Positions 22,209-31,400 of a stretch of 64,000 nucleotides of DNA are shown here, piece by piece (the stretch's first letter is position 1; each line of letters starts with the position of its first letter). Location of the stretch: contig CM076140.1 of assembly GCA_038025085.1 (NCBI GenBank), positions 37,385,501 to 37,449,500 of the forward strand. Reading direction: 5' to 3'. The notes beneath the pieces were generated by a model, which was not told the origin of the DNA, made no database searches, and saw only the letters and a program-made list of their open reading frames with translations. A program made the translations under genes and the position numbers. Source of the DNA: Tetragonia tetragonoides. Its lineage: Eukaryota; Streptophyta; Magnoliopsida; Caryophyllales; Aizoaceae.

Positions 22209-25200
22209 ATGGATGATGAACAAATACCCAGAAATTTAACTCTTGAGCAAGCTAAAGAGCTTAGGAGAGAAAGGGAGATGCGTGAGGTTAAGGAACAACT
22301 TAGCAACCTCACCCAACAAATGACTGATTTTCTCAACATTGGTAGAGGTAGAGCTCGTGGTCGAGGTGATGATGATGGTTCTCTTAGTCCAAGGAGAAAA
22401 GATGAGCAATGGGGTGATTTAAAGTTTGAACCCCCTGATTTTGATGGTGGTACAAACCCAGATGACTATTTGGAGTGGGAGCAACAAATGGGTAGATTGT
22501 TTGATACCAAGGGGTATAGTGAGGAAAAGAGTTTCAAAGTTGCTGTTTTGAAGCTCAAAAAGTATGCTTCTTTGTGGTATGAAAGCATGAAACTACAAAG
22601 AGAACGTGAGGGTAAATCTAGGGTGCGTTCATGGCCCAAGCTTAAGAAAATCATGCACAAACGCTTTGTGCCCCCTTCCTATACTCAAGATCTCTACCTC
22701 AAGCTCACAAATTTCAGTCAAGGAACTCTAAGTGTAGCAGATTACATTAGAGATTTTGAGTAACTACAAATCAGAACCGGCATTGTAGAGGATCCACAAC
22801 TCTCAATTGCGCGTTTTATTTCTGGTTTAGACACCAATGTTGGTAATAGAGTTGAAGTACAGCCTTTTTGGTCTCTAGATGATGTATACAAGTTGGCTTT
22901 GAAGATTGAAAAGCAAGAGAAAGCGAAGAAACCAGCAGCAAAGCCCACATTTAGGAGTTTTACTCCTTGGGCAGAAAGTTCTTCTAAAGGGAGCGAAAAT
23001 GACAAAAGGTTTCCTAGAGATCCTAAGGCCAACAAGGATGCTCTTAGACCATCTCTCTCTAGGAAATGCTTCAAGTGTCAAGGCTATGGACACTTTCAAG
23101 CTGAGTGCCCCAACAAGAGAGTGTTATCTCTCCGTGAGTATGATGAGCTTAGGCAATTGGATGACGATAAGGAGCAGAATTAAGAGCAATCTATTGACGA
23201 TGAATTGGACATTGAACCTGACCAAGGCTCACCTCTATTGGTGGTTCAAAGGGTCCTTCATGCTAGAGAGGCAGAGGAGACACTATCTCAAAGGGAGAAG
23301 ATATTTCAAACCAAGTGCACCGTGAAAGAAAAGCTTTGCACTTTAATCATTGATGGCGGTTCTTGCACCAATGTGGCGTCTACTCTCATGGTGGAAAAGC
23401 TTGGATTGGCCACCAAAGAACACCCTCATCCTTATTCCTTGCAATGGTTAGAGAAGGGAAGCAAAGCCAAGGTAACAAAACAAGTCACGATCCCTTTTTC
23501 GATTGGAAAAGTATACAATGATGAGATTTTGTGTGATGTGATCCCCATGGATGCTTGTCATTTGCTGTTAGGTAGACCTTGGTTATATGATAGAAGAGTA
23601 ATGCATGATGGCTTTAGAAATGTTTACTCTTTTGAGGTTCAGGGAAAGAAAATTAATTTGCAACCCGCAAAATTGTCTTTATGTGGGGGAACGCAAGTTG
23701 GGGAGGGTTCTTCTGTTTCTAACTCATCAAAGCATGCTATGATTGTTAAGGGTGCTGATTTAGAGTATGAAATGGTGCATGGAAATGTTGTTTATATGCT
23801 GGTGTTGCTTGGGGAGAATGAGAACATTGTTGGAAAGCCTTTACATGCGTTAATGCAACCTTTGCTTGAAAAGTATGTCGACGTGTTCCCATCTGATTTA
23901 CCCCATGGTTTGCCACCCATTAGGGGCATAGAGCATCAAATAGACTTTGTTTCGGGAGCCTCACTTCCTAACAAAGCAGCTTATAGATGTAATCCCCAAG
24001 AGACTAAGGAGTTACAACGTCAAGTAGAGGAGTTACTTGATAGGGGATACATTAGAGAGAGCATGAGTCCTTGTAGTGTACCAGCTCTCCTTGTGCCAAA
24101 AAAGGATGGAAGCATGAGAATGTGTGTTGATAGCCGTTCAATTAACAACATTACCATTAAGTATAGATATCCAATTCCTCGCTTGGATGATATGCTTGAT
24201 GAGCTGTTTGGTTCTTGTGTCTTCTCTAAAGTGGATTTGAGGAGTGGTTACCATCAAATTAGAATGAAGGATGGGGATGAATGGAAGACAACCTTCAAGA
24301 CGAAAGGGGGTCTTTATGAATGGCTTGTAATGCCATTTGGGTTGTCCAATACTCCTAGCACATTCATGCGTCTTATGAATGAGGTATTGCGTTCCTTTAT
24401 TGGTAAATTTGTTGTTGTGTATTTTGATGATATTCTCATATACTCTAAGAGTGATTCTGAGCATGTGCAGCACCTAACACGCGTTTTTGAGGCTCTAAGG
24501 CAACACGAGCTGTTTGCTAAGCTTGAGAAATGTGATTTCTTTGTTCCTAGTGTCACGTTTCTTGGTTACATTGTGTCCAAGGATGGTATAGCTGTTGATC
24601 CCAGCAAGGTTGAGGCAATTAAGACATGGCCTACTCCTACTAGCATCACGCAAGTAAGGAGCTTCCATGGGCTAGCTTCTTTTTACAGAAGATTCATCAA
24701 GCAATTCAGCTCTCTTTTAGCACCACTTACGGATTGTATGAAGAAAGGTGTCTTTGAGTGGACTCCCATGGCTCAAAATGCTTTTGAGGCCATCAAGGAA
24801 AGGCTTAGCTCCACCCCTATACTAGCTTTGCCTAACTTTGATCAACCATTTGAAGTGGAATGTGATGCTTGTGGAACCGGTATTGGAGCTGTTTTGGTGC
24901 AAAATAAGCGTCCTATTGCTTATTTCAGTGAGAAGTTGAATTGTTCAAGAGGGAATTACAGCACTTATGACAAAGAGTTCTATGCAATTGTGAGGGCTCT
25001 TGATCATTGGGCTCATTACTTAAAACCAAGGCAGTTCATTTTGCACTCTGATCATGAAGCGTTGAAGTATATTAATGGGCAGCACAAGTTGAGTTCAAGA
25101 CATGCTAAATGGGTGGAATATCTTCAATCATTCTCCTTTGTATCTAAGTACAAAACTGGTGCAAGCAATGTGGTAGCCGATGCTTTATCAAGGCGACGTT

Positions 25201-25808
25201 CTATGTTGTCTATCCTCGAGGCCAAGGTTTTAGGCTTCTCTTTCATACGGGAACTTTACAAAGATGATCCAGATTTCTCTCCCATGTTTGATGGCAGCAA
25301 GGAGGTGGAAAAAGGCCCTTTTCACATTCATGAAGGGTTCCTTTTCAAGCACAACAGATTGTGTATCCCTAAGGGCTCAATTCGAGACCTACTTATAAGG
25401 GAAGCTCACTTAGGAGGATTGGCTGGCCACTTTGGCATTGTGAAGACTCTTGAGGTCTTAAGTGAGCACTTTTATTGGCCAAGAATGCACAAGTTGATGC
25501 CCAGATCAGAAGGCCCTTTTAAAATCATCGAGAAGATCAACGACAATGCATACAAGCTTGAACTGCCTGGAGAGAGTTCAATTTCAGCAACTTTTAATGT
25601 GGGAGATCTGCTGCCTTATTTGGAGGATGAATACCTTGATGATTTGAGGGCAAATCCAAAAAAAGTTGGGGAGGATGATGCGTTAGCATCAGGTCATCAA
25701 GTTACGAGCGTGAGCATTAATGCATTAATCATGGCATTTGGGACTCTCTCACGTTTGAATGGTGATGATTCTGGTCCTAGAGGTCTTAGTGTCCTTTTGG
25801 CCACATAA
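22209..25808 (+). pseudogene. Gypsy gag-pol polyprotein, two stops, integrase core deleted
   Basis: One reading frame runs from the ATG at 22209 to 25808, broken only by TAA at 22761-22763 and TAA at 23181-23183. Order: gag; zinc knuckle CFKCQGYGHFQAEC (about 23068-23109); aspartic protease IIDGGSCTNVAS (about 23347-23382); reverse transcriptase with YFDDILIYSKS (about 24420-24452); RNase H with CGTGIGAVLVQ (about 24869); and the integrase zinc-binding region (about 25400-25490). The sequence then jumps from FYWPRMHK to LMPRSEGPFKII, so the DDE catalytic core of integrase is absent while the C-terminal tail remains. The join is in frame. The frame reads through the end of the internal region and stops inside the 3' LTR. 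The protease type suggests a chromovirus-related lineage; that assignment is tentative. Confidence 0.9.
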
Positions 25809-26459
25809 TCTAGGTCATGTACGTACAAGATTAATCCATACAAATAAGCATTTGTGATTAGTGTTAGTTATAGTGCACCCTGCATGTAATTAGCATAATT
25901 AACAAATGTAATTAGTTGTTATTTGAATTCCCTAAGTAGTTGCTGAGTAAGGCGCGCCTAAGAGCACATGGGGCAGGTAAGGATGAAGAATGAGGCTCCT
26001 TACAGCTCACCCACGTTTGTCCTTTTGCAAGGACAAGCAACAGCTGTCAAGTGGTCCAAAACGGAAGGAAATGCGCTCCAAATTGTACTGCACGTATTTG
26101 GCTCATTTCTGGGCAAAATACTGAAGTTTCATTTTGCTTGGGCACTACTCTTGGACAGCTCACCCTTACTAGAGTATTCTTAGGTTATTAGGGCACATTT
26201 GTGACTCCTATAAATATGTAAGAACAGCTGATGTAAAAGGCACTTGTTGATGAATGAAAATTACATGGCTGCTGCCTTCTTACAAATCTTGCGTTCTTTA
26301 CAATAATCTTAGGGTTATTTGGTGAGCAAGTAGTATTCTTTATCCATAGCTTGGTGGTTTAATCCTTTATAGCTTTGGTGGTGATACTCATTATCCTTTC
26401 TTCTCTTAATCCTCTGTTTTTGTTTACAAATTGCTAAGGTTGTAGTTGCAAACGTATCA
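25676..26459 (+). repeat. 3' LTR of the young gypsy element
   Basis: 784 bp with the same ends as the 5' LTR, directly preceded by a purine-rich stretch (AAAAAAAGTTGGGGAGGA, about 25658-25675) that acts as polypurine tract. The last 44 codons of the pol frame extend into it. TATA-like TATAAATA lies at 26209-26216. Confidence 0.95.
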
Positions 26460-26573
26460 GAAAAGCACTCAAATCGAGATGAAAATCACAAGAAACTGAC
26501 AAAGCGCAGTAGATCGGCGCCTCTCACCAAACCCTAGGTTGAGAGAGTTTTTCTAGCAATATATTTGACTTCT

Positions 26574-27446
26574 AAGATTTTATTTTATTTTATATTTGTT
26601 TTTGTGTGTAGTGTATTTATCATGCCTTGACAGATTTCTTACCACTTCTTACAACCAATGTAAGATTATCTCAAAGAGCCTCTAACCCTTTCCCAATAAC
26701 TGGCTAAATATACAAACCCAAACTCAAAACTTGGTTCTATTACCGTACTTATTTTTCACATGGAAAGTTAGATTATTGGACTTGAGAAGCATGTTTGCTC
26801 TCATTTAACCATTAGAGTATTGTCTTAATTAGTCCCTCATCTCCAATTAGTAACAAACTTTTGCTATGTATTTTTATCCACCATAATTATTGGCTTGCCA
26901 ATCAAACTTGCAACTGTACTCAAAACTACAAGCATAATTTCATATGCATTCAAACCCATGCAACGATGTTAGTTTGCTGCTATACTGTTGTGAACCCCAT
27001 ATGGCATATCGATTTACTATCAACAATTTGTTATCAAAATGGTTCATCATCCCTCGTCAATTTCATCCCTTCCCACCACGGAATTAAAGCCAACAACAAT
27101 AACCATATTTCACTATGACAATTTTATTCATACCAAATTTACTCATAATTCCTTAGATAAAATTCGTTTAATCATAAAGATTGCTTAATTATTCCGTCAT
27201 TGGATTACAAATCGACAAAAAAAAGTTGAATATCAAATCAGTTTGATTTCCAAACATACAGTACAAACATACCGATGTAGTGTTCCTATTGTTGGTGCAA
27301 ATAGTGTTCCAATTTGAACTAGAATGTACAGATCGGTCTCACTACAACCGATCAAAACCAACCCGATTTGATCTTAACTCGATCTAAAGTATTGAGAGAA
27401 ACTTAAATCCAATCTAATCCGATCTAAACTTGACCTGAATTCAACC
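26574..27446. other. Intergenic, no gene seen
   Basis: AT-rich DNA between the target duplications of two LINE insertions. Short open frames (for example 26861-27118) have no recognisable domains. The 27320-27446 part is enriched in GATCTAAA/GATTTGATC-like words, suggesting a decayed repeat. Confidence 0.5.
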
Positions 27447-27455
27447 CGATTTTAT

Positions 27456-27951
27456 TTTATTATTATTTTTTTTTTTTTGAAAAGGCAAGATAACCAGGTA
27501 ACCAAACAGGTTAACCTAAGGTGTTCTGTGCCAATAAATTGGCGAGGGATTGGTCAAAAGAAGATGATCACAATTATGGCCAAAATTAGCCATAAAGTCC
27601 GCTACGGCATTTGCTTCCCTATAGCAGTGAAGGACTTCTACTCTATCAAAGTGATGAAGGTCTTTCTTAGTATCAATGATCACATTTTCTATTTCCCACG
27701 GGATTTGTCATTGTGCTCTAATAGCCTTTATGACTGCCAAATTATCACCTTCAATTGTGATTTTTTTGTACCCCATGGATCGCGCTAATCTGACCCCTTC
27801 TCTTAAACCAATAGCTTCTGCCATAAGAACTGAACTAGTGCCACAAGGTGTTGCACCCAAAAGAGCAACTCTTTCTACTTCATCTCGTAGTACAAAACCA
27901 GCTGCAGCCTTCTCATTATTAATTTTAGATCCATCAAAATTTAACTTAATG
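27456..27951 (-). mobile_element. 5'-truncated LINE tail (RNase H) with 9-bp TSD
   Basis: On the minus strand the segment reads IKLNFDGSKIN and continues into an RNase H (RVT_3-like) domain with an acidic IEGDN motif, then the 3' end and a T-rich run on the plus strand (27456-27478), that is a poly(A) tail. It is flanked by a perfect 9-bp duplication, CGATTTTAT, at 27447-27455 and 27952-27960. Length is about 496 bp, so only the end of ORF2 was copied. Frame breaks are present. Confidence 0.85.
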
Positions 27952-27960
27952 CGATTTTAT

Positions 27961-28465
27961 GATTTGCATAAAAAGTATTTCCTATTATTTCACATCATTT
28001 TTATTGTATTTTACCACTAGTCCAAAATCGACACAAAATATAATGAACCTAACATGTTAACTCGAATTGCGTGGCCTACTTACAGAACTCTATCCTTTAC
28101 TCTTTCTTTCAAATTTATTTTGTATACATTTTTAAATTTTAATTTTAGTTCACCTTTATTTAAAGATTTTCAGTTGACATGTAGGCTCATACCAGCACAA
28201 ATTCACAGCCAATGTCACTTGTAATTTAGCACTACTTTTCCGTTTTCAATTTCTTATTTCCAATTGATTTTCTGAGGTCAAAATTTATAAATTTTGATTA
28301 AAGTGTAAATATTTAAAAAGTTAAAAAATTACTATTAAATTTATTTTTTATTTAAATTCTGATAAGTCAAATGAAGAGAAAATAAAGAAAGGAGAATTAT
28401 CGTTTTCTGTCGTAATAGCAGATCACTATCCGAAACTCCAAACTCCAAACTCCAAACATTGCCCA
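27961..28465 (+). promoter_or_regulatory. Upstream region of the Rossmann-protein gene
   Basis: About 500 bp between the truncated LINE and the start codon, so the promoter must lie here or within the LINE tail. No sharp TATA box was identified. Just before the ATG is a short direct repeat of ACTCCAA (about 28434-28458), consistent with a 5' UTR. Confidence 0.4.
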
Positions 28466-31400
28466 ATGGTGATGGACACTCTCACTCTAAGCTCCCTTCA
28501 CTCTCCCTCTCCTTCAGTATCACTACAACAACCCCGTTCTTCCTCATTTTCTCTCACCTCAATTCGCTCGAATTCCCAACTTTCTCTCCTCAACAAAATC
28601 CCTAATTCAACCTTCAAATTCAACTCACTTCGCTCATCATCATCATCTTCAATGGCGTCCACTGTTCACGCCACTGCTGGTACACCCCTTCTCTCTCTCT
28701 CTAATTGATTTATTACCGTTTATGTTGCCGAATTGTGGTGGAACTTAACCTAAATTCTAAAATTCTGTTAGAAATTGAAAAAACGCTGTTTAATGTTGTT
28801 GGAATTTGGTTGTTTGGTTATGTTTGGTGTTTGAAGGTGCATTGAATGAAGAATTGGGGACATCATCATCTTCGTCGTCTAGCATTGTTGGACAAAATGA
28901 TCTTTTAATTGTTGGTCCTGGTGTTCTTGGTCGCTTGGTTGCTCAACAATGGCATGAGGTATACATTTACGTTTTTCGAAGTGAATTGCAAATTATTTGT
29001 GTTTGTACTTGTATATGTTATTTGTTGTTTGCACGATTAGCAGATTGGTTTCATGATAATTAATTTATACTGCTAAATTATACTCGTATTCTGAAACTAA
29101 TTGTGTGATTTTTTTTACGTTTGTTGGGGTTAATGTATTGGAATCTTTTGTAATTTGCATATCGGTTAGAGAAGTAAAAGTTGAGACAAGTAATCTTTGT
29201 TTTCCTTAGTACTATTGTAGTTGTTGTTTTAACTTTTATACACTTAGTCTCTGTTTGATTCAACTTAATTTCACCTTAATTAAGTTCACTTCATTGCAGT
29301 TCAGTTTAGTCCAGTTCATTGCCGTTCAGTTCAGATTATTATTATTATAATAATTATCATAATTATAATAAATAATTATAATAATTATAATACTTGTAAT
29401 AATTCAGTTAAGTTCAGTTCATTTCAGTTCAGTTCAGTGTCATTAAGTTCAGTTACGTGAAATTCAGTTAAATCAAACAGAGCCTTAGTAGATTGGTTCC
29501 GCGATGATAGTTTATTGGTGAATGATAATATGAAGATGATTATGTGATTTACAATTGTTGGGTTTAATGTATTGGAAGCTTTTATAATTGCATCATAATG
29601 GAAGAGAAACTTGAGACAAGTATTGTTTTTTTGCATTAGTACATTGAATTTGTTGTTTTATATACTTAGCAGATTGGTTTTGCAATAATTTTTCATAATG
29701 TTGAATAATATTCTGAAAAATTACATGTTGGATGGAGAAGAGAAAGTTGAAACAAGTAATTCTTTTTATTGGTTAGGAACATCCAGGATGTCAAATTTTT
29801 GGGCAGACAGTGACTGAGGATCATCATAATGAATTGACCCAAATGGGAATAAGTCCAGTTGTGAAGGGAACAAAGCTACCCCACCAGTTTCCCTATGTTA
29901 TTTTCTGTGCTCCTCCATCGACGAGTCCAGATTATGCTGGTGATATTAGGTATGCATAGTCTCCCTTCGGAATTCTGTTGTGGTATTCTGCTAATGTGGT
30001 TTTGGGTATGTTTTGGAACTTTTGCTTGTTTTCCTGAGTTTGGTATTAGAATTTATGCAGATATGCTCAACAGATTACAATATTCATCGGTTTACTGCGA
30101 TATTCAGTTTTTGGAGAATCTTGTTGTAAAAACATAAATCAGTTTCAAGTTTTAACGCATTACCACAAATCGAATTGTTGTCTTTTCATTTATGATGTCA
30201 ACGGAGGTGTATCCAAAAAATCCCCTGAAATTGTCAAACTTCGACTTTTATCATGTAGTCTGCATCCGATCTTATCAGTATTGCCAATTTACCAGCTTGT
30301 CATGAGATTTCAATATATATTATCTGTTTAACCATCATTTTTGTGTCTTCTTTGTGAAATGTATTTCAGCTCATAATGAGTCGCCAACTTCTGCAGCCCC
30401 ATCTCCTATGGCTGAGAAGCTTTGCTTTTTTAATAGCAAGCTGACAAGCTTTGCTTATGACTTTAGCAGAAGACTTTGCATAATAAGATCGTCGTTCTGA
30501 TGTATATTGCTTCTTTAGAGGCACCTCTAGGCTCTAAGATTCATGTATTAGTGTCTCTCTGAGTGCTACTGTTATGTGCAAGTGTGCTGTGTGCATGGCC
30601 CGACTTCTTCATTTTTATAATAATTTATTTATCTGCTGAAATAAATTATCACAATTTCCACTATGGTGCTGTCAATATTCTGGGCATGTATTTTAAGCAG
30701 GGAAGCAGCGTCTAGCTGGAGTGGCGAAGGTTCTTTTGTTTTCACGTCAAGCTCTGCACCATATGACTGTGCTGACAATGGACATTGTGATGAGGTGCTA
30801 AATCTGCAAATTGCTAATTTGCTATTATGAGTTTCTTTATTAATGTCGTACTTGGTGGTTGTTTGGTTGACAAAAGGAAACACATGAAGTACAACTTCCT
30901 CCGAAGTAGAAAAATACAAAGTTCCGAGGAAGATCTACTTCCTCCAAAATGGAGGAAGCCACTTACCTAGCCCCCCCCCCCCCTCCCCGGTAAGTGGGAC
31001 TTCCTGATTGTCAACCAAATAATGTTGCCTGTTTCCCAGGAAGTTCTATCATGTGAATACGCCTTCCTATGAATTGCAAACTTCCCGAATTGAACCAAAC
31101 GGCTACTTGTAATCTGATAAATTTTTAGCTCCCTCTATATGTAAGTTTAGTTGTTTGTTATTGTTCTTACCGAAAATTTCGTAGTCATTGTATACCTTTC
31201 CTATCAACCACCTACTTCCTCTTTCGTATAATGGCCTCACTTGTAAATCTATACAGCATGGGTTTGTAGGGGTGCATCTTTTAATTGCAAGTAACATGCT
31301 AAATAAGATGATCCTTGATTAAAGGTTATTCCCCTAAAATTCTATGCTGTATAGACTTAGAACTGAAGCAGTCATCTATAAAAAAAATCGACTTAGGACT

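Larger units (their letters stand above)
21258..26459 (+). mobile_element. Young Ty3/gypsy element lacking integrase core, TSD GAAAA
   Basis: The element has complete boundaries: 5' LTR 21258-22041, PBS TGGTATCAGAGC (22044-22055, complementary to initiator tRNA-Met), gag-pol remnant 22209-25808, a purine-rich tract just before 25676, and 3' LTR 25676-26459. A 5-bp duplication GAAAA flanks it (21253-21257 and 26460-26464). It inserted in the 5' UTR of the minus-strand LINE. The LTRs differ at only four sites that I can see, so the insertion is recent. The internal region is about 3.6 kb, short for an autonomous gypsy element, because the integrase core is deleted. Confidence 0.95.
15601..26556 (-). 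mobile_element. Nearly full-length L1-type LINE split by a gypsy insertion
   Basis: Minus-strand LINE: 5' UTR (26556-26465 and 21252-21157), ORF1 (21156-about 19834), ORF2 (19732-15631) and a short poly(A) tail (T-run at 15601-15608). It is bounded by a 17-bp target duplication with one mismatch: CAATATATCTGACTTCT (15584-15600) and CAATATATTTGACTTCT (26557-26573). Without the gypsy element the LINE is about 5.75 kb, so it is a full-length insertion rather than a truncated one. Both ORFs have stops and frameshifts. Confidence 0.9.

Noticed and set aside
24138..24556. Minus-strand ORFs of 80-111 codons
   Set aside because: They lie antisense to the well-supported reverse transcriptase of the gypsy element and have no domain content.
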